Assembly (NCBI GenBank): GCA_031376425.1
Contig: JANMDR010000084.1
Coordinates: 1 to 47,598 of the forward strand
Source: JANMDR01 sp031376425
GTDB lineage: Bacteria > Pseudomonadota > Gammaproteobacteria > Burkholderiales > Usitatibacteraceae
Direction: 5' to 3'
Length of the DNA stretch: 47,598 nucleotides
In this document: positions 16,056-24,086 of the stretch, in pieces
How positions within the stretch are numbered: position 1 is the first letter of the stretch
Layout: each line of letters starts with the position of its first letter
Translations under genes and position numbers: made by a program
The notes under the pieces: model-generated
Database searches by the model: none
The model's input: the letters and a program-made list of their open reading frames with translations, nothing else
What the model was told of the DNA's origin: nothing

Positions 16056-17408
16056 ATGCGCTTTTTAAACACTGAAAATCGGCTTAAGTTGAACGTGTTA
16101 GCTTGGGTGCGGAGCTTGCTACGGGTAGGTATTATTGCGTGTGCCTTCCCAGCAACTGCAACAGCAAATGACAACGTGATGGTGAATTCTTCAGCTGCTT
16201 CAACACCAAGCCAACAGGCCACCAGCTGCGAAGCTGCTGACGAAACGCTAGATCCAAAGCTTGACCGCTCTTTTTTACTAGATCAAAAAAATGAGAAAAA
16301 TAATCCGAAGCTCGTAGTTGGCAAATATAGCAAAGCCGAAGGCATGGTGGTTGGTTACCAGTCGAATAGAGGTAAGCGTATTATGTTTAGCGCTAAATTC
16401 CCTGATGCTGGTGGCGTTTATGCGCAAGTGCTCCACTTTGACCCAATCAAGCAAAAAGTGGTGCCTGTATTTCATAAGTCGAAACGCGCATATGAGACAG
16501 GTGAAAAGGTGCGTGATATTAATGTTGGAGATGTAGACATTTTGGCCTTCATGAAAGGCGAAATGGGACAAAGCAGGGGGGACGAGCATGCTAATAATTT
16601 AAGGAAATTGGTCGAATTTCTGGATTCTGACATCGGTGATGCACTAGCAGAAGCGACGCCTGCGCTTTATGCAAGGCTCGACAGTATGGAGTCAGTAGAG
16701 CAAGAAATTGCGAAGCTTAAGGCACCTTTTGGGGCCGTTGCGATGGCGTTACAGCTTAGTACGAAGCGGTTTACCGGATTTGAATATGCTGACAAAGTGC
16801 TAGGAAGTGCTCGAACAAAGAATATGAGAGACGCGTGTGCTGGAGATGCAAGCTGTCAGTTTCGAGGTAAGGGCTATATTGTGCACAATTACGGATTATT
16901 TGACGCGTTAAGTAAGCACAAAGGCTTGCCTGATTTAAATCGTGATGGTGCGGCACCAGCCGTTAAAGGCTCGACGGGGTGCGGTAGTGGTTTCAGTAAG
17001 CTCAACTATCGGGAACCTACAATTTCTCAATCCTTTGCGCCGGGAACGGTGAAGCCTTCGCTGGCGCGGCTTTTGACCGATCCTGTTACGTGCATCCTGA
17101 CCGAGCCTTGTTTTGGAATGTGCGGGCCTTTGTGTTTTAACCCAGGAAATATCGAAACTCCTGCATGCTTGGGGCATGATATGTGCTCTTGCCAGTTTGG
17201 GCATCTGTCTTGCGTTTTTAGTACGCCTGCAGGCTGTGGCGCAGGGACAAGTGTAACTTGCGCGTCGTTATATTCTGCGGTATTCAGTTGGCTAGACGGA
17301 CTTTTGGGCATAGCCAATGAATTCCTACAGACCCTCATTGATTATCTTGCGGATTATGACGATGATGGCTGTTTGTCTGACCCGCTATGCGACAGCAATA
17401 GTCCATGA
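16056..17408 (+). CDS. exported protein with C-terminal phospholipase-A2-like centre
   Basis: 450 aa from ATG 16056, chosen for GGGAG 8 nt upstream; an in-frame ATG at 16041 overlaps that site. A Sec-type signal peptide likely ends at ATATA near residue 37. The middle (about 60-330) is not recognised. Near the C-terminus a Cys-rich segment reads CFGMCGPLCFNPG, then ACLGHDMCSCQFGH, with His374-Asp375. The C-x-x-H-D-x-C pattern after a Gly/Cys-rich loop is the catalytic signature of secreted phospholipase A2 (Ca-binding loop plus His-Asp dyad). The assignment rests on this motif only. The overlapping next gene encodes a lipoprotein. Composition is more AT-rich than nearby genes. Confidence 0.6.
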   Translation: MRFLNTENRLKLNVLAWVRSLLRVGIIACAFPATATANDNVMVNSSAASTPSQQATSCEAADETLDPKLDRSFLLDQKNEKNNPKLVVGKYSKAEGMVVGYQSNRGKRIMFSAKFPDAGGVYAQVLHFDPIKQKVVPVFHKSKRAYETGEKVRDINVGDVDILAFMKGEMGQSRGDEHANNLRKLVEFLDSDIGDALAEATPALYARLDSMESVEQEIAKLKAPFGAVAMALQLSTKRFTGFEYADKVLGSARTKNMRDACAGDASCQFRGKGYIVHNYGLFDALSKHKGLPDLNRDGAAPAVKGSTGCGSGFSKLNYREPTISQSFAPGTVKPSLARLLTDPVTCILTEPCFGMCGPLCFNPGNIETPACLGHDMCSCQFGHLSCVFSTPAGCGAGTSVTCASLYSAVFSWLDGLLGIANEFLQTLIDYLADYDDDGCLSDPLCDSNSP

Positions 17409-18130
17409 ATCAAGCGATCACAATTAATCGCTCGCGTAGATCGATAAATCAGTTTGGCCATTTTGTGATGGCTGTAATTCTTGTAGCGCTGTTAGCGGGT
17501 TGCGGCTCGCATACTGTCGCATTTCGAGTAGATGCCGAATTGTCTGGGCGCGATGCAACAGGCGCAGTTTGGAAAAGTAATCCAGAGGAATTTAGCCGCC
17601 GAATTGGTTCAGTGGCTAAACGTGAGGGTTCAACTTTCGAAACGTATATTGCTTACGATGGAAGCAAGCTGGGATTTTCACTCAGCACACTTGCTGGCGG
17701 TGTGCGCATGAGCATACTCAATAAACGTGATGCGCCCATGTGCCTGCGATTGGATATTGCCACGCTGCAATCAAATTTCTCTCCGGAACCAAGACCCATG
17801 AAAGTTTGGAGCGCTTCTTTTAATGGGATAGGTGTAGTAGAACGCTTCGATATTAAGCAGTTTAGAAAAGGCACCCAAGTTTCATATTTGTTAACGCCAT
17901 ATTGCATCCCTGTAAATGGACAGGTTGTCTTCAACTTAAACATGGATTCATCAGAGCTTTTTCCTAACGCCCAACTTTTCAATGTGCGTTTTGTGCACAA
18001 TCATATTGTCGAAAGTGGTGTGGGCAATACGCTTAAATTTAGTATTCCCTTAGAGGTAGGCGGTAAGCTAGAAGCGTTTGAAATCAGTCTTAAAGCAACT
18101 GATCATATTTATTACAATTACTCGATGTAA
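17405..18130 (+). CDS. hypothetical lipoprotein coupled to the phospholipase-like gene
   Basis: 241 aa, starting at the ATG that overlaps the previous stop (ATGA). An N-terminal helix with twin arginines (SRRS) leads into a lipobox LLAGC with Cys33, so it is probably a lipoprotein. The rest looks beta-rich, with no domain I recognise. Tight coupling to a secreted lipase-like protein suggests a dedicated partner, such as a chaperone, anchor or immunity-type inhibitor, but nothing in the sequence decides among these. Confidence 0.65.
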   Translation: MNQAITINRSRRSINQFGHFVMAVILVALLAGCGSHTVAFRVDAELSGRDATGAVWKSNPEEFSRRIGSVAKREGSTFETYIAYDGSKLGFSLSTLAGGVRMSILNKRDAPMCLRLDIATLQSNFSPEPRPMKVWSASFNGIGVVERFDIKQFRKGTQVSYLLTPYCIPVNGQVVFNLNMDSSELFPNAQLFNVRFVHNHIVESGVGNTLKFSIPLEVGGKLEAFEISLKATDHIYYNYSM

Positions 18131-18136
18131 TTTCAC

Positions 18137-18161
18137 AAAATAGCTGGAAATGCCCTATTTT
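18137..18161. terminator. AT-rich hairpin between convergent genes
   Basis: AAAATAG at 18137-18143 pairs perfectly with CTATTTT at 18155-18161 across an 11-nt loop, between the lipoprotein stop and the convergent ArsC-like stop. A/T ends on both sides would suit a bidirectional terminator, but the stem is weak. Confidence 0.35.
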
Positions 18162-18186
18162 CGGCTGTCTGTAGTCAGCTTACATA

Positions 18187-18702
18187 TTAATGCGGTGGCG
18201 TCAGTGTACCAATTAATTCCAATTCATCTTCCAAAGTTGTATGGGTGCGGCGGGTGGGCGGGAGATCGCACAGCGCTTGAATGCGAAAGCGCAGTATTTG
18301 CAGGGTGCGGGCAAAGGCGGCGCTTGGTGTATCGTTGTTGTGCGCAAATTTTTCAGGGTCGGTTAAGCCCCAAAAAGCGAGTGCGGGGGTGCCCGGAAAA
18401 TCTGGTTGCGCCTGACCATTTACGGTGTCGCAAAGGGTAATGATGGCGTCCATAGGCGGGGCATCCGTGTTGCCGCGCGCAAAGTTATTCCAGCTTTTAC
18501 ACTTTAGTAAATCTACTAAATAGCCATAGGTGCTGATTTCAGCCAAAGTCAAGGCATTAGGTGCGGCGGCGGGGGTGGCACCGGCACTAAAACCTTCAAA
18601 GCGATTTGCACCTAGGGTATTGAGTAGGGCTTCTGCCATTAGGCTACGCGCTGCGTTTTTTTCGCTTAAAAAAAGAACGCGCAGTATTGAGGATTTCTTC
18701 AT
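18187..18702 (-). CDS. ArsC/low-molecular-weight phosphatase-like protein lacking the catalytic Cys
   Basis: 171-aa protein of the LMW phosphotyrosine phosphatase/ArsC fold. The active-site loop should read C-x5-R-S (VLFLCxxNSARS) but here reads VLFLSEKNAARSLMAEALL, so the nucleophilic Cys is Ser (codon AGC). The later Asp-containing loop and the general length fit the arsenate reductase branch (FWGLTDPEKF). With Ser at this position normal cysteine-phosphatase or arsenate reductase activity should be lost; a binding or regulatory role is possible. It is divergent from the molybdenum oxidoreductase operon. No other arsenic genes are seen. Confidence 0.8.
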   Translation of the reverse strand: MKKSSILRVLFLSEKNAARSLMAEALLNTLGANRFEGFSAGATPAAAPNALTLAEISTYGYLVDLLKCKSWNNFARGNTDAPPMDAIITLCDTVNGQAQPDFPGTPALAFWGLTDPEKFAHNNDTPSAAFARTLQILRFRIQALCDLPPTRRTHTTLEDELELIGTLTPPH

Positions 18703-18768
18703 GTTGGCTGTGCAGTTTTATTGTTAGAATGCATTAGTTAATTTCATTTCAATTTTTGGAGACCTAAC

Positions 18769-19296
18769 ATGCTGCAATTTACGGTAAATGGCGAGAAAAT
18801 TCAGACTGATGTTGCACCAGATACGCCAGTGTTATGGTTTTTGCGCGATCAATTGGGTAAAACTGGTACGAAGTATAGCTGTGGCATGGGCTTGTGTGGT
18901 GCCTGTACGGTGCATTTAAATAATGAGCCGATTCGTTCCTGCTCCACGCCAATTTCGGCTGTTGCCGGAAAGCGCATTGAAACCATTGAGGAAATTGATC
19001 GCCTGCCTGCCGGTCGTGCGGTGCAGGCCGCGTGGATTGCTGAAGATGTGGTGCAGTGTGGTTATTGCCAATCGGGTCAGGTGATGGCTGCAACGGCCTT
19101 ATTGCTGAAGAATAAAAATCCTAGCGATGCACAAATTGATGCGGCCATGAGCGGCAATATTTGCCGTTGTGGCACCTATAATCGGGTGCGTAAGGCTATT
19201 AAGGTAGCCGCCGTAAATTTGGCAAAGCCCGCAAAAGCGAATGACGCGATGCGCGTGCCTACCCCCGCTGCAGCCAAGCCTAAAGCCAAAGTTTAG
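18769..19296 (+). CDS. (2Fe-2S)-binding subunit of a molybdenum hydroxylase (IorA/CoxS-like)
   Basis: 175 aa with two 2Fe-2S clusters. The plant-type cluster uses CGMGLCGAC plus a later Cys (about residues 38-61). The C-terminal cluster uses CGYCQSGQ and CRCGTY. The last 25 residues are an extra Ala/Lys/Pro-rich tail. It transfers electrons from the molybdopterin subunit encoded 57 nt downstream. The ribosome binding site GGAG lies 7 nt before ATG 18769. XdhC and MocA-like genes downstream complete an assembly set. Confidence 0.93.
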   Translation: MLQFTVNGEKIQTDVAPDTPVLWFLRDQLGKTGTKYSCGMGLCGACTVHLNNEPIRSCSTPISAVAGKRIETIEEIDRLPAGRAVQAAWIAEDVVQCGYCQSGQVMAATALLLKNKNPSDAQIDAAMSGNICRCGTYNRVRKAIKVAAVNLAKPAKANDAMRVPTPAAAKPKAKV

Positions 19297-19353
19297 CGTG
19301 GTAATTTAGTTAGCTAATACGCCAATGAGCGCAACCCATTTAAGGAAATTTTC

Positions 19354-21537
19354 ATGATGAAAATATTAGAAACTTCAGCCGCTGCGGTTACACCTTCCAA
19401 ACCTAGCCGTCGTAAATTTATGCAGCAAACTGCTACCTTGGGCGGTGGCCTTGTTATCGGTTTTTATTTGACGGATGCCAATAAAATCGCGAATGCACAA
19501 TCGGGTGACAAAAAGCCGGTTACCCCCCCTAACGCATTTTTACGTATAGGCCGCGATGGGATAGTAACGGTGCAAGTAAAGCACCTAGAATTTGGGCAGG
19601 GTGTGATGACGGCGTTGCCGATGCTCGTAGCTGAGGAATTGGAATGCGAATGGCAAAAAGTACGCGCCGAATTAGCGCCCGCCGCCCCGCAATTTGCGCA
19701 CACCATGTTCGGTATGCAAATGACAGGTGGTTCTAGTTCCGTGATAAATTCATGGGAGCAAATGCGCATGGTCGGTGCCATGGCTCGCACCATGTTGGTG
19801 ACTGCCGCCGCGCAGCGTTGGAAGGTGGATGTGACAGCCTGTAAGGCCAGCGATGGTCAGGTGCTAGGCCCTGCTAATCAGCGCTTAAGTTTTGGTGAAT
19901 TAGCAGACGTGGCCAATGCGCTGCCATTGCCAGAAAATGTGAAGTTAAAAGAGGCCAAAGATTACAAGTTGATTGGTAAGCCAACGCGCCGTAAAGATGC
20001 CCCAGAAAAAGTAAATGGCACGGCATTATTTGGCATGGATATGAGTGCTAAAACCGTACTCAATTTGCACACGGCCTTGGTCGCCCATCCGCCCATGTTT
20101 GGCGCTAAAGTGAAAAGCTTTGATGCTGAAAAAGTAAAGGGTTTACCCGGCGTTACTCATGTGGTGCAAATTTCCAGCGGCGTGGCGGTGGTGGCTAAGA
20201 GCTTCTGGGCGGCGAAAAAAGGTCGTGATGCTTTAGTGGTGGAATGGGATACTTCGGCCTGTAATAAATTCAGCAGCCCCGAGCTTGCCAAAACCTATGC
20301 TGAAACCGCTAAAACAGTCGGTATTCCCTTTCGCAAAGGTGCTGCAGCGGAAGGCTTAAAAACCGCTGCAAAAACAGTCAGTGCGGCCTATAGTATGCCG
20401 TTTTTGGCGCATGCGCCGATGGAGCCACTAAATTGCACCGTGCATGTAAAAGCCGATAGCGCAGAAATTTGGGTAGGCTCGCAATTTCAAACCGTAGACC
20501 AAGGTGCAGCCGCAAAAGTGTTGGGCATGCCAGTGGAAAAAATTAAGCTAAATACCTTGATTGCTGGCGGGGGCTTTGGGCGTCGCGCTAATCCTGCATC
20601 GGATTATATTATTGAAGCCGTTGAAGTTGCCCAAGCTGTAAAAGTACCCGTTAAAACCGTGTGGACGCGAGAAGACGATATTAAAGGTGGCTACTATCGC
20701 CCAGCTTTTGCGCATAATGTAGAAATTGGCTTAGACGCTAAGGGTGAGCTAGCAGCGTGGCAGCATAATATCGTGGGGCAATCCATTTTAGGCGGAACAC
20801 CTTTTGAAGCCTTTTTCGTGAAAGACGGCATTGACGCCACCTCAGTTGAGGGCGTGGGTGATACGCCTTACAACATCCCTAATATGGCGGGGTCATTGCA
20901 TACTACTAAAACTGGCGTGCCCGTGTTGTGGTGGCGTTCTGTTGGTCATACTCACACCGCATTTGTGATGGAAACCATGATGGATGAAGCCGCAAAAGCG
21001 GCCGGCAAAGACCCGGTGGTATTTCGCAAAAACTTACTTGCCAAACATCCACGTATTATGGCTACTTTAGAGTTGGTTGCAGAAAAATCCGGCTGGAATC
21101 AACCGTCGGCAAAGGGCAGAGGACGCGGTATTGCCGTACATGAGAGTTTTGGCAGCGTGTGTGCACAGGTAGCCGAAGTGTCGATTGAAAACGGGGCGAT
21201 TCGCGTGCATAAAGTGGTGACAGCCATTGATTGCGGTTTGGTAGTGAACCCATTAACCGTTGAAGCACAGGTAGAAAGCGCGATTGTTTACGGCCTATCG
21301 GCTGCACTAGGGGGGGCGATTACCTTTAAAGATGGCGTGGTGGAGCAATCAAACTTTCATAACTATCCGCCCTTGCGGATGGATGCCATGCCAAAAATTG
21401 AAGTGCATATCGTACCCGGCGGTAAAAGCCCTACCGGTGTGGGTGAACCTGGTACGCCACCGATTGCGCCAGCGGTGGCCAACGCCGTGTTTGCACTAAC
21501 TGGTAAGCGGCTGCGGGCGCTGCCGTTTGTGGTTTAA
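19354..21537 (+). CDS. molybdopterin-binding aldehyde/isoquinoline oxidoreductase large subunit (IorB-like)
   Basis: 727-aa molybdenum hydroxylase of the IorB/CoxL group. A twin-arginine signal (SRRKFMQQTATLGGG, residues about 19-33) indicates export, as in membrane-associated aldehyde dehydrogenases. The molybdopterin motifs GGGFGRRA and the catalytic Glu in GVGEPGTPP near the C-terminus are present. Family members oxidise aldehydes or N-heterocycles; no substrate can be named. AAGGAAA precedes the ATG at 19354 and a second ATG follows at once. A rho-independent terminator follows at 21566. Confidence 0.92.
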   Translation: MMKILETSAAAVTPSKPSRRKFMQQTATLGGGLVIGFYLTDANKIANAQSGDKKPVTPPNAFLRIGRDGIVTVQVKHLEFGQGVMTALPMLVAEELECEWQKVRAELAPAAPQFAHTMFGMQMTGGSSSVINSWEQMRMVGAMARTMLVTAAAQRWKVDVTACKASDGQVLGPANQRLSFGELADVANALPLPENVKLKEAKDYKLIGKPTRRKDAPEKVNGTALFGMDMSAKTVLNLHTALVAHPPMFGAKVKSFDAEKVKGLPGVTHVVQISSGVAVVAKSFWAAKKGRDALVVEWDTSACNKFSSPELAKTYAETAKTVGIPFRKGAAAEGLKTAAKTVSAAYSMPFLAHAPMEPLNCTVHVKADSAEIWVGSQFQTVDQGAAAKVLGMPVEKIKLNTLIAGGGFGRRANPASDYIIEAVEVAQAVKVPVKTVWTREDDIKGGYYRPAFAHNVEIGLDAKGELAAWQHNIVGQSILGGTPFEAFFVKDGIDATSVEGVGDTPYNIPNMAGSLHTTKTGVPVLWWRSVGHTHTAFVMETMMDEAAKAAGKDPVVFRKNLLAKHPRIMATLELVAEKSGWNQPSAKGRGRGIAVHESFGSVCAQVAEVSIENGAIRVHKVVTAIDCGLVVNPLTVEAQVESAIVYGLSAALGGAITFKDGVVEQSNFHNYPPLRMDAMPKIEVHIVPGGKSPTGVGEPGTPPIAPAVANAVFALTGKRLRALPFVV

Positions 21538-21565
21538 GGTGTAGTTTAAGTAATATCATGCAATG

Positions 21566-21605
21566 CCTGAAGATACTTTATTTTAAAGCGTCTTCAGGTT
21601 TTTTT
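21566..21605 (+). terminator. rho-independent terminator after the large oxidoreductase subunit
   Basis: CCTGAAGA (21566-21573) pairs with TCTTCAGG (21591-21598). An inner CTTTA/TAAAG stem extends the hairpin, and it is followed at once by seven T residues. This is the clearest intrinsic terminator in the window. It separates the oxidoreductase genes from xdhC, which would need its own promoter or read-through. Confidence 0.85.
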
Positions 21606-21621
21606 AATTTTACGAGCCAGT

Positions 21622-22578
21622 ATGCAAAGTGTAGATATAGAAGTTTTAGATCGCGCCTGCGAATGGCTGGAGCTTAACCATCAAATTTGGTTAGTGACGG
21701 TTACGCAAACATTTGGTGCCAGCCCCCGGCCACCGGGATCGCTGATGTTGATGCGCGATGATGGCATTTTGGTAGGCTCGGTTTCGGGTGGTTGTATTGA
21801 AGATGATCTGGTAGCGCGGCGTGCCGAATTTAGTGGTGCGCAGCCTGCCATAGAGCGCTACGGCGTGACTGCCGCACAGGCGCAGCGCTTTGGTTTGCCC
21901 TGCGGTGGTGCGCTAGAAGTGCTGATTGAAGCGCAGTGCGCGCTGCCGCAACTGCGGGCATTGCGCGAGCGCATTGGTGCTGGTGAAGTGGTTGCCCGCC
22001 AAGTTAATTTACATACAGGGGTGTGGCAGTTGAGCAGCGCCGCAGCCACGCAAGCGTGTAGCCGCGATGCGCATTTTTTTAATAGCATTCACGGCCCGCG
22101 TTGGCGTATGCTAGTGATTGGTGCATCCGAAATTGCCCGCTATTTGGCAGAGATTGCGCAAACTTTAGACTTTCAAGTAAGCGTGTGTGATCCCCGCGAA
22201 GAATACCGTCAGGCGTGGCGCGTTGGGAATGTGCGGTTTGTGGAAGGCATGCCCGATGATGCGGTAGTGGCGTTTAAACCTGATGCCCACACTGTTATCA
22301 TCACCGTTTCACATGACCCAAAGCTTGATGATATGGCGCTGCTCACTGCCCTTGCAGAACCCGCGTTTTATGTGGGTGCAGTAGGCTCACAAAAAACCAG
22401 CGCCGAACGTCGCGCGCGCCTGCAATCGCTTGATGTTGCCGATACGCTAATTGCCAAGCTGCACGCGCCGGTAGGTTGTGCAATTGGCAGCCGTACCCCG
22501 CCAGAAATCGCCTTGGCGATACTGGCCGAACTGGTTGCTGCTAGAAATAATATTCATATATCTACCAAACCCGTATGA
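21622..22578 (+). CDS. XdhC/CoxI-family molybdenum-cofactor insertion protein
   Basis: 318 aa. The N-terminal XdhC/CoxI domain is recognised by FGASPRPPGSLMLM and SVSGGCIEDDLV. The C-terminal Rossmann-like domain has YVGAVGSQKTSAERRARL and ends with SRTPPEIALAILAELVAARN. XdhC-type proteins bind and protect molybdopterin, support its sulfuration, and hand it to hydroxylases such as the upstream IorAB-like enzyme. The gene starts at ATG 21622 just after the terminator. Confidence 0.9.
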   Translation: MQSVDIEVLDRACEWLELNHQIWLVTVTQTFGASPRPPGSLMLMRDDGILVGSVSGGCIEDDLVARRAEFSGAQPAIERYGVTAAQAQRFGLPCGGALEVLIEAQCALPQLRALRERIGAGEVVARQVNLHTGVWQLSSAAATQACSRDAHFFNSIHGPRWRMLVIGASEIARYLAEIAQTLDFQVSVCDPREEYRQAWRVGNVRFVEGMPDDAVVAFKPDAHTVIITVSHDPKLDDMALLTALAEPAFYVGAVGSQKTSAERRARLQSLDVADTLIAKLHAPVGCAIGSRTPPEIALAILAELVAARNNIHISTKPV

Positions 22579-22618
22579 GCAATTTTTATACAACAATCAA
22601 ATATAGTGTGAGGCCATT

Positions 22619-23197
22619 ATGACCTGCGCGATTTTGCTTTGTGCTGGACAAGGTTTGCGTTTTAAAAAAACCCGCAATGAAGCCAAACTATTAGCAAAAT
22701 TACCCGATGGCCGCAGCGTAGTGGCCGCCAGCGCCGCCAACCTACTGCAGGCCGTAGGCCGCGTATTTGCTGTGGTTGCAGGCGATAAGCGCAACGATGC
22801 CTTGATTCGCGAACTAGAAGATTGCGGCTGCCAAGTAGTGCTCAATCAACAAGCAGCAACAGGAATGGGCGGCAGTATTGCCGTGGGCATTATGGCGAGC
22901 GAATTTGCCGATGGCTGGCTAATAGCGCTAGGTGATATGCCCTATGTACAACCCGCCACGATCAAGCGCATCGTCAGCATGGGCAAACAAACGCAAAACA
23001 TCATTGTGCCCGTCTACGACGAAAGCCTAGGCCACCCCGTGTTTTTCCCACCATTCGCCCAAGCCCAATTATTAGCCCTGCAAGGCGACACGGGCGCCCG
23101 CAAAGTGATATTAGAAAATACGGATCGCGTAGCCGAAATTGTGGTGGGTGATAAGGGCGTGTTGCAAGATGTAGATGTGCCTGCGGATTTGCAGTGA
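22619..23197 (+). CDS. MocA-like molybdenum cofactor nucleotidyltransferase
   Basis: 192-aa MobA-like NTP transferase of the MocA (molybdopterin cytidylyltransferase) branch. The nucleotide-binding start AILLCAGQGLRFKKTRNEAK is slightly unusual: the typical pattern is LAAGxSxRMGxxK. The GMGGSIAVGI and ALGDMPYVQP motifs are typical of MocA. It would attach CMP to the cofactor of the hydroxylases in this window. GAGG precedes ATG 22619, 41 nt after xdhC. Confidence 0.87.
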   Translation: MTCAILLCAGQGLRFKKTRNEAKLLAKLPDGRSVVAASAANLLQAVGRVFAVVAGDKRNDALIRELEDCGCQVVLNQQAATGMGGSIAVGIMASEFADGWLIALGDMPYVQPATIKRIVSMGKQTQNIIVPVYDESLGHPVFFPPFAQAQLLALQGDTGARKVILENTDRVAEIVVGDKGVLQDVDVPADLQ

Positions 23198-23235
23198 TGG
23201 GGTGGGTCTAGGTGCATATCAATAGCAAGCGAGGC

Positions 23236-23269
23236 TCCTACAACGGCGATGATCCTACAACGGCGATAA
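23236..23269. repeat. 17-bp tandem duplication
   Basis: TCCTACAACGGCGATGA is followed directly by TCCTACAACGGCGATAA, two tandem 17-mers with one difference and the start of a third unit. They lie at the left edge of a repeat-rich intergenic block. Confidence 0.7.
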
Positions 23270-23301
23270 TCCTATGTGCCAACAACGGAGTTCGTCGCCT
23301 C

Positions 23302-23340
23302 TGTAGGGGCGTATTGCATACGCCCTCGTCGTGTTGGTAC
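23302..23340. repeat. GTAGGGGC...GCCC dispersed repeat, copy 2
   Basis: Matches the 11501-11539 copy at 34 of 39 positions. GGGGCGTAT and ATACGCCC form an internal hairpin. Confidence 0.7.
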
Positions 23341-23347
23341 AGCCGGC

Positions 23348-23433
23348 GTAGGGTGGGCAATGCCTCGTTTGCCCACCGTTTAATGATCTGCATATATCGA
23401 CCGCGTGGGCAGATGAGGCGTTGCCCACCCTAC
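23348..23433. repeat. REP-like inverted repeat (GTAGGGTGGGCAA family)
   Basis: Two 19-bp arms (23348-23366 and 23415-23433), GTAGGGTGGGCAATGCCTC and its complement with one mismatch, surround a 48-nt centre. The element lies right at the 3' end of the rhombosortase gene. A diverged relative in opposite orientation is at 26671-26764 and a partial one at 25108-25139. Confidence 0.8.
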
Positions 23434-23438
23434 GCATA

Positions 23439-24086
23439 CTACGCGCCTGTGGCCATTGGTTCGTGATGGCGTGCCTTGAATTTTGACTCCAATCTTATTC
23501 CCGCAATCAGCCCCAACCCCGCCAGTGCCCCAAGCATATGCGCGCGCCATTCCACTGCAATGTCAGTGGGTAAATCTGCCGCGGCGGATGACATACCAAA
23601 AAATTCGCCGAGCAGTTTAAGGCTCAGTATTATTGCTAGCAGCGCTATATAAATCTTGGCTGTCTGCGCTTTTTGCGCCACGATGTAGAGGGCGCAAATG
23701 GTAAGCGCTATAGCGATGCCGGATAAGCCTCGGTAGTCCAACAGTTCCTTACTTAGGTACATCACCCCAGCCGCTATAAAGGCGCATATTAGGACAATAA
23801 CGCCGCTAAATCGTAACGTGCCAATCACGCGCTCAACGATGGTGCCGGTAATAAAAAGTACCAACGTATTCATCAGAGCATGCTGTACTGAAAAGTGCAC
23901 AAAGTGCCCCGTCCAAAGCCGCCACCATTCGCCCTGCGCCAGCGCAACGCGCTCTAAGGATAGGGCGTTGATATGGGCTTCTGGCAGCAACAGCAGGGCG
24001 CAACTGAGCACGGCCAACAATGTTGCGCAGGGGCGCAGCCACGCGGTGCGTAACGGTGGTTCTGCAGGCGCTGCCAATATTTGCAT
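23439..24086 (-). CDS. rrtA: rhombosortase (rhomboid-family GlyGly-CTERM serine protease)
   Basis: 215-aa integral membrane protease with about six helices. Rhombosortase signatures are GEWWRLWTGHFVHFS (residues about 52-66), the catalytic Ser122 in YRGLSG, and His183 in WRAHMLGALAG. Rhombosortases cleave the C-terminal GlyGly-CTERM sorting tail of proteins, many of them type II secretion clients. The ATG overlaps the stop of the upstream lipoprotein gene (TAATG), and that lipoprotein has a GlyGly-CTERM-like tail. The pair is therefore an enzyme and its probable substrate. Confidence 0.87.
   Translation of the reverse strand: MQILAAPAEPPLRTAWLRPCATLLAVLSCALLLLPEAHINALSLERVALAQGEWWRLWTGHFVHFSVQHALMNTLVLFITGTIVERVIGTLRFSGVIVLICAFIAAGVMYLSKELLDYRGLSGIAIALTICALYIVAQKAQTAKIYIALLAIILSLKLLGEFFGMSSAAADLPTDIAVEWRAHMLGALAGLGLIAGIRLESKFKARHHEPMATGA

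Noticed and set aside
23198..23440. CRISPR array in the repeat-rich intergenic block
   Set aside because: The repeats belong to different families and are only partly tandem, with no regular spacers and no cas genes.
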